Source of the DNA: Hirschia litorea
Lineage (GTDB): Bacteria > Pseudomonadota > Alphaproteobacteria > Caulobacterales > Hyphomonadaceae
DNA: 64,000 nucleotides
Assembly (NCBI RefSeq): GCF_042665075.1
Contig: NZ_JBHTBR010000005.1
Coordinates: forward strand, 496,001 to 560,000
Direction of reading: 5' to 3'
Made by a program: the position numbers and the translations under genes. How positions within the stretch are numbered: the stretch's first letter is position 1; each line of letters opens with the position of its first letter. Shown piece by piece: positions 26,749 to 36,821 of this stretch. The notes under the pieces are model-generated. The model saw only the letters and a program-made list of their open reading frames with translations, did not search any database and had not been told where the DNA came from.

Positions 26749-27108
26749 TCACGGCCTCCTTTCACTCTTATCTACCAGCATTGGCAGGCTTTTGACGAAG
26801 CCTAATATAGAAAAATATCCGTTTTGGCACGCAAACCTTATAGTTAACGGCCATTGTGTCGCTATTTATAACGCAATAATCTTTCGCAACACATGCACCC
26901 ACCTCTCAAATTTACACACTGTAAAAAAGTTTTTGTTATATTTTGCATGACGAAACCCACTCTTTTTGCAACTTATGCAAACACTAAAGGGTCAGTTTAG
27001 TTGCAACTTCACTCAAGAAGACTTAGCTCCCCTATTATATAGCGATCTCTTCAACACAATGTTGGTGAATTTTAGGCGCGACGAGAACAGGCTTAAGGAC
27101 GAATTGTA
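26749..27108. other. Divergent intergenic region, no gene seen
   Basis: About 360 AT-rich bases lie between the RND operon (minus) and the ferredoxin reductase gene (plus). The segment contains both promoters; several TGCAA/TTGCA half-repeats occur between about 26950 and 27005, but no clear operator can be defined. No supported open frame. Confidence 0.45.
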
Positions 27109-27918
27109 ATGGACGCAGCGACAACAGCTAAACCCGCGAAATCAGCGAACGGCCCCACAGAAGAAACCGTTCTTTCGGTCAAGCATTATACAGACCGCTT
27201 GTTTTCATTTCGCTTGACGCGCCCCGACAGCTTCCGCTTCCGGTCCGGTGAATTTGTAATGATTGGCCTGTACAAGGATAATGGAAAGCCTCTCCTACGT
27301 GCTTACTCTATCGCCTCTCCCAGTTGGGATGAAGAGTTGGAGTTTTATTCCATCAAGGTGCCAGATGGACCGTTGACATCCCGCCTACAGAAAATTCAAC
27401 CTGGCGATAAGGTGTTACTTGGCCGCAAACCGACAGGTACACTCGTGCATGATGCGCTTGTTCCAGGTAAACGTCTTTACTGCCTCTCAACAGGTACCGG
27501 ATTTGCGCCATTTGCCAGCGTTATCCGTGACCCTGAAACGTATGAGAAATTCGATCAAGTCATCGTTACCCATACATGTCGTGAAGTTGCAGAACTTCAA
27601 TATGGAAAAGACCTTGTAGAAGAAGTACTTAACCATGAATTCCTTGGTGAATTAGCGCAAGGAAAACTTGTTCACTATGGCTCTGTCACTCGCGAAGACT
27701 ACCCCACCAAAGGACGCATAACCGACCTAATGACATCGGGCAAACTGTATACAGATCTAGGCGTGCCAGCCTTAAACCCTGAGACAGACCGCGTTATGAT
27801 CTGTGGCTCGATGGAAATGCTAGCAGATACTAAGCAACTTTGCTTGGATGCTGGTTTGGTTGAAGGCTCAAACGCAACGCCAGCTCAATTTGTTATTGAA
27901 AAAGCATTCGCTGGATAA
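27109..27918 (+). CDS. fpr: Ferredoxin--NADP(+) reductase
   Basis: A 269-residue FAD flavoprotein of the bacterial FPR type. The FAD-binding RAYSIASP (64-71) and the NADP-binding loop GTGFAPFASVI (129-139) are present, along with the FVIEKAFAG C-terminus typical of the alphaproteobacterial subclass. It exchanges electrons between NADPH and ferredoxin/flavodoxin, and supports Fe-S assembly and oxidative-stress defence; it could also feed the P450 encoded at 39.6 kb, but this is only a possibility. AAGGA lies about 9 bases before the ATG. Monocistronic, with a terminator. Confidence 0.94.
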   Translation: MDAATTAKPAKSANGPTEETVLSVKHYTDRLFSFRLTRPDSFRFRSGEFVMIGLYKDNGKPLLRAYSIASPSWDEELEFYSIKVPDGPLTSRLQKIQPGDKVLLGRKPTGTLVHDALVPGKRLYCLSTGTGFAPFASVIRDPETYEKFDQVIVTHTCREVAELQYGKDLVEEVLNHEFLGELAQGKLVHYGSVTREDYPTKGRITDLMTSGKLYTDLGVPALNPETDRVMICGSMEMLADTKQLCLDAGLVEGSNATPAQFVIEKAFAG

Positions 27919-27946
27919 ATATCTCTAGGATATAAAACTTGTGATC

Positions 27947-27978
27947 AAAGGGATTGATACTTTTCAATCCCTTTTTTC
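27947..27978 (+). terminator. Rho-independent terminator after fpr
   Basis: An 11-bp stem (aaagggattga / tcaatcccttt) with a 6-base loop is followed by T residues. It lies just before the convergent PAS/receiver gene. Confidence 0.85.
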
Positions 27979-27987
27979 TTTCTCAAT

Positions 27988-30669
27988 TCATCCATTCGCC
28001 ACAAGTTTAGATGCTGGCAATTCCCAACCTTTTCCAGTCAGATCGCTCAAATGCGATAATAGATCTTCCTGCGATATTGGCTTGGCGATACAATCATCTG
28101 CACCAGCTGTCATCGCTTCTCTGACTTTGGCAAAACTCATATGCGGTATAGCTGCGATTATCGGAACATGTTCGAGTGAATTGGAATTTTCCCAATTGCG
28201 GATCGCACGAATTGCAGCAATGCCACTCATGATCGGCATTTGCGTGTCCATGATAATCGCATCGAAAGCTTTCGCTTTTATCGCTTCGAGCGCCTCTTCA
28301 CCGTTTTCAACAAAACTCACATCCAACTCAAGCTGAATCGCCAACAACTCAAGCACTCGACGATTGAGCGGATTATCTTCAGCAACAAGAACTGAAAGAC
28401 CTTTTTGGTTATTCACGCGTGTATTTTTAGAAATGCTGGATGTGCGTTCAAATTCCTGCGTAATTGGAATTTCCGTGAGAATTTGCAACGTATTTTCACC
28501 ATCCACTTGCAAAAACACATCGCCTTTCAGCTTCTCAACATAGTCATTAATTGTCGCAAGCATCAGGTTTTCATAGTGATCATTGGTGAGTTCAACCAGA
28601 TCATCCATGGAGACCAATTTTTCAGACCCATCAATCTTCACACCCAGAGAGAATATGCAGAGCCCTTCCCCCGAATTATCAATATCCGCTTCCACGATTA
28701 CACGAGTTTGAGAAGGTGCGGATTTGATAATTTCGTGTAGTATCAGGTCCAAAGTTTCAGAGATTGCAGCGGGGATTCCTTTATAAGTATCCTCCATCCC
28801 AGAGAGATTAACACTCTCCAACGCAACCCCTTTTAATTCAGCGCTCTCCTTGGCTTTCTCAACACAAGCTGCCACGAGTTTATTTGGGATAAATTCAGAT
28901 GTTTCCGCCTTGAAGGGGAATGCATGCAATGCTGCAAAGCGCTCAACCCCTTGCATAGCCTCAGCAACAGCGCTAGCTGACGTTTTTAACAAACGTAGCA
29001 TACTCGCTTGTTCTTCATTCACACCAGTACGTTGCAGCATAGTGGACAATTCCATCATGCTTTCGGCCTGTTTAATTACACCAACTCCAACCTTCCGCAC
29101 AAGCGCTGCTTTAGCGCCATGCTTCATTTGGATTTTCTCTTCAACTTGCGCACTTAAAAAATCAGCTTTTTGAGATACCGTAATATCACGCATAGAACCA
29201 ATCATGCGAATGGCACGTCCGCTGTCATTCAACTCTTGCCGAGATGCAACTGACACCCAAATTTCGCGACCAACTGCGTTGTCCTTCCTGTAGGACATCT
29301 GAATTGGAGACCCCGTGCATAAATGCTGCTTCCACAGCTTAGATACACGCGTTTTGTCATCTTCATGAGCGGACTTAAATAAACTATTGGACAGCTCGCT
29401 CAGATTGGGTTTCGTTTTAAAAAACGGCTTCCAGTCACCCTCAATTTCCAGCGTTTTGTTTACAAGGTCAATTTCCCAAACCATCATAGAAGAAAGAGAC
29501 AGACCGTATTCCATTCGTTTATGCGAAGCTTCTGTTCGCCGAACTCTCTCTACTTCCTTGGTTACATCTTTAATGATGCAAATTGCACCACAGATTTCAC
29601 CTTCAAGGGTTTTCCAAGGCGCACATGTCCAATCAACCCAGTGAACTTGGCCTTCATTGACTAATTGTACGCGCTTCAACTCAATTAGCTGTCCTGATAA
29701 GGCCGAAGATACGCTCTCATGCAAACGTTCCGGTGTTTGATCCCACAATTGGGCAATTTTAGAGCCCAATACATATGTTTCTGATTTCCCCAATTGCTTT
29801 GCAAGCGCTGGGTTCACGAGTGAAATCTTTCCCGCCAAGTCAACAATAGCAATCCCCATCGGGGCCAGCTCTAAAAGTGTCTGGGCAGATGTATCCGTCC
29901 GCATCGCAGATTTTAAAGCATTGATATTATTTGTTTTGTTTAGCGCAACACCACTTACACCATCAACAGACCCATCATCTGCATAATTTGGTGAACCTGC
30001 CAGCTCTAGAACACGCGCCTGACCATCAGGGCAATTTATTGTACATGTAACAGTTTGCGAACTGGCATTCACTTGAGACCCAACAAATGCTTCAGATAGC
30101 TTTGCTAAATCTTCTTTCGACACCATTTCAGCATATTCAGAGTAAGAAAGCGGTTTTGAATTTTCATCCATTCCCAACATACGGAACATGCCAGGAGACC
30201 AGAAAGTTGGTTTTGTTTTTGAAATAGTCCATCGACCAATACCAACAAGTAATTCCAACTGCTCTAAAGCGGAATCTGTTTCTTTACGTCTTTGCTCAAG
30301 TCTAACTTCATGCGTGATATCAACAGCGCTAAAGTAAATAAGATTAGATGATGACTTACTTATAGATGCTTGGACCAGCCTCACATCCCATCCAATACGC
30401 ATCGTCAAACGCAGCTCTTTAACCGTTTCCATCGGTTTAAGATTGGCTAATTGAGCGTTGAATTTCTCGCGGCACTCTTCTGCCAAATAGGCAGTCAATA
30501 AAACGTTGTCAGCCCCAGCAGCAGGCGCGACAAATCTACGGAACGCGCCATTCGCACGCCGTACAGATCCATCGGCATTTAGTATAGCAAAATGCTCATC
30601 AACGGAGTTAAAGAAAAACTCCAGAGCCTCTATATCTAAATCGGCCTTAAACTCAGGTCCGCTGTCCAT
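27988..30669 (-). CDS. Multi-PAS hybrid histidine-kinase-like protein with degenerate kinase core and receiver
   Basis: An 893-residue cytoplasmic protein without membrane helices. Four PAS-type domains can be traced (about 15-125, 145-245, 265-385, 390-505). A helical region at about 520-605 is placed like a HisKA domain, but the H-box histidine is missing: where an 'xHExRTPL' would stand the sequence reads LVRKVGVGVIKQAE. The following ATPase-like region (about 610-745) lacks clear N, G1 and G2 boxes. A C-terminal receiver domain (about 760-885) keeps the phospho-acceptor Asp in IIMDTQMPIMSG and the Lys in AKPI, but the conserved Thr/Ser is Ile (IIAAIPHM). It is likely a pseudokinase scaffold or phosphate sink rather than an active kinase. 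The partner is unknown. Confidence 0.82.
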   Translation of the reverse strand: MDSGPEFKADLDIEALEFFFNSVDEHFAILNADGSVRRANGAFRRFVAPAAGADNVLLTAYLAEECREKFNAQLANLKPMETVKELRLTMRIGWDVRLVQASISKSSSNLIYFSAVDITHEVRLEQRRKETDSALEQLELLVGIGRWTISKTKPTFWSPGMFRMLGMDENSKPLSYSEYAEMVSKEDLAKLSEAFVGSQVNASSQTVTCTINCPDGQARVLELAGSPNYADDGSVDGVSGVALNKTNNINALKSAMRTDTSAQTLLELAPMGIAIVDLAGKISLVNPALAKQLGKSETYVLGSKIAQLWDQTPERLHESVSSALSGQLIELKRVQLVNEGQVHWVDWTCAPWKTLEGEICGAICIIKDVTKEVERVRRTEASHKRMEYGLSLSSMMVWEIDLVNKTLEIEGDWKPFFKTKPNLSELSNSLFKSAHEDDKTRVSKLWKQHLCTGSPIQMSYRKDNAVGREIWVSVASRQELNDSGRAIRMIGSMRDITVSQKADFLSAQVEEKIQMKHGAKAALVRKVGVGVIKQAESMMELSTMLQRTGVNEEQASMLRLLKTSASAVAEAMQGVERFAALHAFPFKAETSEFIPNKLVAACVEKAKESAELKGVALESVNLSGMEDTYKGIPAAISETLDLILHEIIKSAPSQTRVIVEADIDNSGEGLCIFSLGVKIDGSEKLVSMDDLVELTNDHYENLMLATINDYVEKLKGDVFLQVDGENTLQILTEIPITQEFERTSSISKNTRVNNQKGLSVLVAEDNPLNRRVLELLAIQLELDVSFVENGEEALEAIKAKAFDAIIMDTQMPIMSGIAAIRAIRNWENSNSLEHVPIIAAIPHMSFAKVREAMTAGADDCIAKPISQEDLLSHLSDLTGKGWELPASKLVANG

Positions 30670-30792
30670 TACTCATCACCAGAAACTAGGCATCCTTATA
30701 GGAATACTCTCATATATCTATTTCTAGTAACAAATAACGGTTAATAAACTTACCTATCTTGTTCATGCAACTTTGGATGCATAATTTACAGC

Positions 30793-32217
30793 TCAAGAAT
30801 TAGCGTCTCGATACTGCCGGATCCATTCAATATGTCGGTTAAGAGGAGCCCAATCGTCTTCCTTATCAATGTGTTCCCATAGTCTTTCAATATCATCTAT
30901 TAAAAGCGTTACAGGTGTGTCTGCTTGATAATAAGCATGTTCCAGACGTCCCTCATCAATAGGGGTCTGCGCCATTAACAAAGCGCGTAGAGGAGAAAAG
31001 TCTGACTTAGAATAAAAGTTAGATTGAGGGCTATTCTTAGCACGCGCTTCACTCGCGGGGCCGCCTTGCCAATCAAAAAAGGTTTGCTCGAAACCCGCCC
31101 CAGTTTGCGTCAACCACGTCAACAATTCTTGTAGTAATTGCCCATCTTTCTCTTCTGAAACAGGAAGAATACCCAATCTTCGGAAGATATGCTTTCTAAA
31201 GGCGGCCCTATACTCATGCGAATACTCTTCCAATACCGCTTCAAGCTCTGGCACCGTGGAATGACTTAACAAACACCCTGCCAATTGGGTCAGATTCCAC
31301 AATCCTACATCCGGTTGACGCCCAAACCTGTAGCGCCCTCCCTGATCGAAATATGCCGCCACAAAATTGGGGTCGGAGTGAGGTAAAAAACGATAGGGAC
31401 CATAGTCAAAACTCTCACCTGTGATGACCATATTATCTGTATTCATCACACCATGCACAAAGCCAGCAGCCATCCAGCTTGCAATCATATCCGCAGTCGC
31501 CACCACTACTGCGCGAAAAAACTCAACAACAGTATTCGCAAAGATTTCGCGCTGTGCTTGTTGATGATAATGCCGCACGCAGTAGTTGACGAGCTCAGCT
31601 ATACCATCATGATTTTCCATATATGCAAGGCGCTGAAAGCTCCCAAAACGGATATGACTATGAGATAATCGCACCAGCACAGCCGAGCGCGCAGGACTAG
31701 GCTCATCTCCACGATGTAACTGTTCGCCAGTCTCAAAAAGTGTAAGGCTTTTAGATGTATTCACGCCGTGTGATTCAAGCATTTCAGTGGCTAAAACTTC
31801 CCTTACGCCACCCTTCAATGTTAACCGCCCATCACCACTTCTAGAAAATGGTGTTTGCCCTGAACCTTTAGTACCAAGATCAAGTAAACGATCTTCCTCA
31901 TCTAAAAATTGTGCGTACAAAAAGCCGCGTCCGTCTCCGATGTCGGGATTATAAACACCAAACTGATGACCATGATATGCAAGAGCAAGTGGTTCGGGCA
32001 GATTCTCGGGTAATGGGGCAAAAAAACAGAAATATTTTTGCAACTCTTTTGAAGAAAATTCAAAAAATCCAATCTTTTTTAACAATTTATCGTTGAAGTG
32101 ACGTAACGTCGCGGTCGGAAAATCAGCACATGTGGTTGCAATAGAAATCAACTCTTTGACTTCATTGATTCTTTGAGCAGCCCTGTACCTTGTGTCTTTA
32201 TGAGACTTATGTGACAT
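30793..32217 (-). CDS. selO: Protein adenylyltransferase SelO (YdiU family)
   Basis: A 474-residue pseudokinase-fold enzyme of the SelO/YdiU/UPF0061 family, which transfers AMP from ATP to protein Ser/Thr/Tyr residues and is linked to redox homeostasis. Diagnostic segments are AYHGHQFGVYNPDIGDGRG, DLGTKGSGQTPFSRSGDGR, the active-site GVMNTDNM and DYGPYRFL. Length is normal. It has no selenocysteine or C-terminal Cys extension, as in most bacteria. It stands alone upstream of the PAS/receiver gene (123 bases apart, same strand). Confidence 0.94.
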   Translation of the reverse strand: MSHKSHKDTRYRAAQRINEVKELISIATTCADFPTATLRHFNDKLLKKIGFFEFSSKELQKYFCFFAPLPENLPEPLALAYHGHQFGVYNPDIGDGRGFLYAQFLDEEDRLLDLGTKGSGQTPFSRSGDGRLTLKGGVREVLATEMLESHGVNTSKSLTLFETGEQLHRGDEPSPARSAVLVRLSHSHIRFGSFQRLAYMENHDGIAELVNYCVRHYHQQAQREIFANTVVEFFRAVVVATADMIASWMAAGFVHGVMNTDNMVITGESFDYGPYRFLPHSDPNFVAAYFDQGGRYRFGRQPDVGLWNLTQLAGCLLSHSTVPELEAVLEEYSHEYRAAFRKHIFRRLGILPVSEEKDGQLLQELLTWLTQTGAGFEQTFFDWQGGPASEARAKNSPQSNFYSKSDFSPLRALLMAQTPIDEGRLEHAYYQADTPVTLLIDDIERLWEHIDKEDDWAPLNRHIEWIRQYRDANS

Positions 32218-32372
32218 TTTTTATATCCGCTATTGGAGACGATGAAGTAGATGCGAATTTTACAACTTAAGCCCGCATAGACTCACAAAATTTGTAAACT
32301 GCTTGTTTTCTGGTGTGATAAACAAAATATATAGCACGAACCATAAACGTGCACCCATTGGGAGGAAAAAAC

Positions 32373-34673
32373 ATGACTAAAGTTAAAGCCGTCCTACGTG
32401 GCGCAACCTGCCTAGCCTCAATCGTAACCCTTGGGTCTCAATTGGCTATCGCGCAAGAACAAACCACAGATGAAGACAATGGTCGTCAAACCGCTGTTCA
32501 GCGTATGATGCAGACCATTACTGTGTCTGCAACCAAGCAAAAAGACCCTGAAAACGTGCAAGATATTGCCACGTCGGTCACAGCATTCAATGCAGACTCT
32601 TTAGACACGCTTAAAGTAAGAGACCTGGAGGATGTATCCTTCTCCGCACCCAACGTCACACTTACTGATTTAGGCACAACCAAAGGCTCTGCAAACTTCT
32701 CTATGCGCGGCCTTGGAGTGAACTCTTCTATCGTATCCATCGACCCAACCATAGGTGTTGTCGTTGATGGTGTTGCACTCGGTTCAGCCACAGGTGTGGT
32801 CATGGACATGTTCGACCTTGATAGCATTGAAATCCTACGTGGACCGCAAGGAATCCTTCAAGGTAGAAATACTGTAGGTGGTGTTGTCGCCATCAATACA
32901 GGAAACCCGACTGACACTCTTAAGTATGACTTTAAGGTCGCAACAGAAGCGCCGATTGATGAAGGTCGCGGCGGTCCAAATTCATACGTTCAAGGCATGG
33001 TTTCTGGCCCACTTATCGAAGGCAAATTGAACGGTAAAATTGCTGCCTATTACAACTATGATGAGGGGTATTTCAAAAACCTCGCAAACAATGAAAACCA
33101 CGGTGAAGGCGACGCAAAAATAATTCGTGGTGCATTAGAATTTATGCCTACGACATATTTTACTGCCCTCGCCAAAGTCGAATATGGTGAATTTAGCGGT
33201 GACGGCCCTGCATCTCAAAACCGTGCAATTTTCGACCGCGACAGCTTCGACTTCGCCATCGACAATCGTGGCTTCTATGACATGCAGACCACTTTTGGTT
33301 CATTGCGTTTGGATTGGGACGTCCCTTTTGGTGATGGTACAATTACAAACATCACTGGATATCGCGACTATCGCAACAAAACGAGCACTGACCTAGATTC
33401 AACAACGCGCTTCTTATTTGACGCTCTGTCTGACACTGTTCACGAGCAACTTTCTAATGAATTGCGCTACAATGGTTCTTTTGGAGACCTCACCCTTACA
33501 ACAGGTGTGTTCTATCTTGATCAAACGATTGAGTCAGACGAACGCCGTAATATTTTTGCGCCTCTCGTCAGCCCGCTTCTTCCACCAGGCAGCATGCCAT
33601 TCACAGGTGGTGGTGCGCAGGATCACTCTTCATTCGGTGTGTATGCACAAGCTGACTATGACTTCACTGATCGCCTAAGCGCGCAAGTGGGTTTACGTTA
33701 TTCATATGAAGAAAAAGACGCTGAAATTTCTTGGGTTCTTCCAATCATTACAGCCCAGCGTGGCGGCGTTCCTTGTTCTGTCGTCGACGGAACATGTGCG
33801 GTGGAAACAGCAGATAAGAATGACTGGAGCAGCGTAACGCCTAAAGTTGCCCTAGAGTATGCAACGACAGACACATCGCTTCTCTATGCGTCTTATAATC
33901 GTGGTTTCCGTTCGGGTGGTTACAACTTCCGTATCACTGACCCAACTGCATTCCTAACGTTGAATGCAACTATCAATAACGGAAATGCCTATTTCGACGA
34001 AGAAACCATTGATGCATTTGAGGTTGGTTACAAATACGAAACACCTGACAGCCGTTTCCTTTTAAACTCAGCTGTATTCTTCAACAAAGCGACAGATCTT
34101 CAGCGTGAGATCAACGTTGTAAGCCCAACAGCGGGTGTATCTCAGCTCATCTACAACACCGCAGATGCTGAGATGAAGGGTGTAGAGCTTGAAGGTCGCT
34201 TCGCAATCTCAGATTCATTCCTAATTTCTGCCAATGTTGGTTATATTGATGCGGAATATACAGACATCAAATTCCCGATTTCAGCTGCGACAACAGCAGA
34301 TATTATTGGCGGTGTGGTTCAACCATCAGATTATGATCTAGAATTGCCACGTACACCTGAAATGACATACGGATTTGGTTTTGTATGGGATCAAACACTC
34401 GGCAATGCTGGGTCTTTGGTTACAACTGCAAACTACCAACACCGTGACCGCTCTGCATACACTGACAACAATATTGGATTCTTCAATGCTGTTGATATGG
34501 TCAATGCAGACATTACTTGGAACACACCAGCTGATGGTATTTCCTTGTCACTTTACGGTAAAAACTTGTTGGATGAGGCCCAAGCAGGTGGTGATACACA
34601 AACACCATTTGGCACGTTCTCACCCCTCAACAAAGGACGTCTAGTTGGTCTAGAGCTCTCCATTAAAGGATAG
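32373..34673 (+). CDS. TonB-dependent receptor
   Basis: A 766-residue outer-membrane receptor. A signal peptide (cleaved after QLAIAQ, about residue 30) is followed by a TonB-box-like QTITVSAT, a plug domain with SMRGLG, VVVDGV and the very typical IEILRGPQGILQGRNTVGGVVAINT, and a 22-strand barrel. A near-perfect ribosome-binding site (GGGAGG) precedes the ATG at 32373; an in-frame GTG at 32349 has none. It resembles the sphingomonad/Hyphomonadaceae group of receptors for iron complexes or organic nutrients. The neighbouring HSL-like hydrolase is convergent, so it is not in the same transcript. The substrate is unknown. Confidence 0.93.
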   Translation: MTKVKAVLRGATCLASIVTLGSQLAIAQEQTTDEDNGRQTAVQRMMQTITVSATKQKDPENVQDIATSVTAFNADSLDTLKVRDLEDVSFSAPNVTLTDLGTTKGSANFSMRGLGVNSSIVSIDPTIGVVVDGVALGSATGVVMDMFDLDSIEILRGPQGILQGRNTVGGVVAINTGNPTDTLKYDFKVATEAPIDEGRGGPNSYVQGMVSGPLIEGKLNGKIAAYYNYDEGYFKNLANNENHGEGDAKIIRGALEFMPTTYFTALAKVEYGEFSGDGPASQNRAIFDRDSFDFAIDNRGFYDMQTTFGSLRLDWDVPFGDGTITNITGYRDYRNKTSTDLDSTTRFLFDALSDTVHEQLSNELRYNGSFGDLTLTTGVFYLDQTIESDERRNIFAPLVSPLLPPGSMPFTGGGAQDHSSFGVYAQADYDFTDRLSAQVGLRYSYEEKDAEISWVLPIITAQRGGVPCSVVDGTCAVETADKNDWSSVTPKVALEYATTDTSLLYASYNRGFRSGGYNFRITDPTAFLTLNATINNGNAYFDEETIDAFEVGYKYETPDSRFLLNSAVFFNKATDLQREINVVSPTAGVSQLIYNTADAEMKGVELEGRFAISDSFLISANVGYIDAEYTDIKFPISAATTADIIGGVVQPSDYDLELPRTPEMTYGFGFVWDQTLGNAGSLVTTANYQHRDRSAYTDNNIGFFNAVDMVNADITWNTPADGISLSLYGKNLLDEAQAGGDTQTPFGTFSPLNKGRLVGLELSIKG

Positions 34674-34695
34674 TCTTTTCCAATAGCTTCAAAAC

Positions 34696-34730
34696 AAAAG
34701 AGCGAGCTGATATCAGCTCGCTCTTTTCGT
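34696..34730 (+). terminator. Rho-independent terminator after TonB receptor
   Basis: A 15-bp perfect stem (aaaagagcgagctga / tcagctcgctctttt) with a 2-base centre ends in T residues. It is palindromic and could also terminate the convergent hydrolase gene. Confidence 0.85.
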
Positions 34731-34777
34731 ATATTCTACCGTATACGCAATCCCTGCATCACACAGTTAAAGACCGC

Positions 34778-35761
34778 CTATAAACGCCCTAGCGCTTCAG
34801 CGAGAATATGTCCTGTCGCTTCAACTGCATCGCGCGCAGGTTTAGACACGGGCGTAAAATTGAAGAAACCATGCGGTAAATCAGCAAAATTTTCCATTGT
34901 TGTCCGCACGCCAGCCGCACGCAATTTTTCAGCGTAGACTTGTCCCTCATCATGCAGAGGGTCCCAGCCAGCCGTAATAACATGCGCAGGTGGTAATCCG
35001 CGAAAATCAGAATGAAATAGCGGCGACACGCGCAGATCCATCACATCCTGCCCCTCATCAAGATAGGCCGTTTTGCAAAAGTCAAAAACTGCCGGAGAGA
35101 AAAAGCTTCCTTCTTGGAATTTCACACCTTTTGTTTTTAAGTCCACAAATTGTGTTAGCGGATAAATCAATAATTGATACACAGGCATAGGGCATAACCC
35201 CTCCTGAGCAGCCCGTGTAACATTGATTGCGAGGTTACCACCCGCACTATCGCCGCCAACAGCTATTAGATCTGGGTCCGCGCCCCATTCAGCCGCATGC
35301 GATACCGCCCAATTATACGCTGCCACAGCATCATTAATCTGAGATGGAAACTTAAATTCTGGCGCGAGGCGATAATCGACCGACAATATCCGACAGCCCG
35401 ATAAATCCGCTAGCCGCCGACATGTTGAATCTGCTGTTCCCAAATCACCCAACACAAAGCCGCCGCCATGAAAGAAAACAAGGCTTGGTCCAACTGGGTG
35501 TCTGGCAGAATGAGGCGTATAAATCCGCGCACCAATACGCCCCACCTCTCCATCAATCTCACCGCCGTCTATTTCAATATCTTCAGTGGCCTGCATCTGC
35601 GGTAAGTCGCGTTCTATATTCTGCGAAATTTGCACAAATTGCCCACGAAGTTTTGTGAACTGTCGCGACCAATCTAATGTGACCGGAGATGTCTTTTCTG
35701 CAAACGCCTCCCACGCCTTTTGAAACGCACCAAGGCCAGTTTCACTTTTCTTATCACTCAT
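34778..35761 (-). CDS. Alpha/beta hydrolase, HSL (esterase family IV) type
   Basis: A 327-residue hydrolase. HGGGFVLGD (oxyanion hole) and GDSAGGNLA (nucleophile Ser) are diagnostic for the hormone-sensitive-lipase family, and a late Asp (AGWDPLHDEG) and His (LPHGFFNF) complete the triad. It probably cleaves short-chain carboxylic esters in the cytoplasm. The ATG at 35761 is preferred because GAAGAG lies 8-10 bases upstream; a longer frame from 35791 is possible. It follows the unknown gene at 35877 on the same strand by 115 bases, so a shared transcript is plausible. Confidence 0.9.
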   Translation of the reverse strand: MSDKKSETGLGAFQKAWEAFAEKTSPVTLDWSRQFTKLRGQFVQISQNIERDLPQMQATEDIEIDGGEIDGEVGRIGARIYTPHSARHPVGPSLVFFHGGGFVLGDLGTADSTCRRLADLSGCRILSVDYRLAPEFKFPSQINDAVAAYNWAVSHAAEWGADPDLIAVGGDSAGGNLAINVTRAAQEGLCPMPVYQLLIYPLTQFVDLKTKGVKFQEGSFFSPAVFDFCKTAYLDEGQDVMDLRVSPLFHSDFRGLPPAHVITAGWDPLHDEGQVYAEKLRAAGVRTTMENFADLPHGFFNFTPVSKPARDAVEATGHILAEALGRL

Positions 35762-35876
35762 GGTGCAATCTCTTCGGTCTAAAATGGGCATGTGTCATTA
35801 CACCAACTCTCTACGCTCAAACATCGACAGAAATGAGACGCGAGGATGACTTAAATTATAAGGTTCGACAAATAGG

Positions 35877-36821
35877 TTATTCTTTAAACCCTGCCGCCCA
35901 ATAGCGCGCACGAGTTTCAACCGGCAATGCTTGAAATCCAGCAATTAGACTATCTGCTTGTTCACACACATTCACACCATCAAAATTGTGTTCGTCTTCG
36001 ATAATCATAACATCGGGCTGCTGCAAGTTTACGACAGCCGCATCATCTGGAGCGGGTTCAATCTTTTTCTTTTTCGCAGGCGGCGTTAGCAAAATATCTA
36101 GGAACTTCAATCCTTCAGGATTAGCCGCAAGCATCATCACCAGCTCAGATAATTGAGCACGGTCATCGTCAGTCAGTTCACCATATGACTGAGGGGCTAC
36201 CAAACCACCCTCGACAGCGCCAAGCATAAGCAGTGTCGCGCGCATAGAGAATTGATAATAGGGACTATCATAATACATGTATTTTGAGGACAGGTCCGGG
36301 TTTTGCGAAATCCGATATAGCCCGCCCAATTCACACGCGGTTTCACCTTGCGCCTGCAATCCCAAAGACACCTCAGAAAGCAAGAGTAAGAACTGATCGA
36401 AATAGGAGATATCAGCCTTATATATGGTTTCCGCTTGCTGGTGGGCAAAGCGTTTACTCCAATCCAAAATCATCATCGACAATTCGGTCTTACTCACGCC
36501 TGCTTGTGCGTTTTCAGCCATTTTCGTCAAAAGCTTTGCATGTCCAATTTCATCTACATGGCGCATTTTCACCAATACAGATTTCGTCAGTTCATCTTGA
36601 AAGCCATATTCATTCAAAAGGCCGGCAGCTTCAGGAATAGAGCGCCCTTCTACTAATTCGGAGATTGTCAGATTTACACTCGGCTGCTTGCTGCCAAATA
36701 TTTTGGGGCCCAACCAAACAAGCCCAAAGCATAACACAACCACCACACCGATAACGGCATACCAGATAGGACTATCCTGCCCGCCTTTATATGGCTTTCC
36801 GCCCGTTGCATCAAAACCCAT
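35877..36821 (-). CDS. Unknown membrane-anchored helical protein
   Basis: A 314-residue protein of unknown function. It has a short cytoplasmic N-terminus, one transmembrane helix (about residues 18-40, ending WLGPKIFG) and a largely helical domain of about 240 residues with TPR-like spacing but no clear repeat. A poly-lysine stretch (KKKK, about 245) is followed by a hydrophilic linker, and a cysteine lies near the C-terminus (NVCEQADSL). No catalytic motif was seen. It is probably located at the inner membrane with the helical part in the periplasm. It may share a transcript with the downstream hydrolase. Confidence 0.7.
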   Translation of the reverse strand: MGFDATGGKPYKGGQDSPIWYAVIGVVVVLCFGLVWLGPKIFGSKQPSVNLTISELVEGRSIPEAAGLLNEYGFQDELTKSVLVKMRHVDEIGHAKLLTKMAENAQAGVSKTELSMMILDWSKRFAHQQAETIYKADISYFDQFLLLLSEVSLGLQAQGETACELGGLYRISQNPDLSSKYMYYDSPYYQFSMRATLLMLGAVEGGLVAPQSYGELTDDDRAQLSELVMMLAANPEGLKFLDILLTPPAKKKKIEPAPDDAAVVNLQQPDVMIIEDEHNFDGVNVCEQADSLIAGFQALPVETRARYWAAGFKE

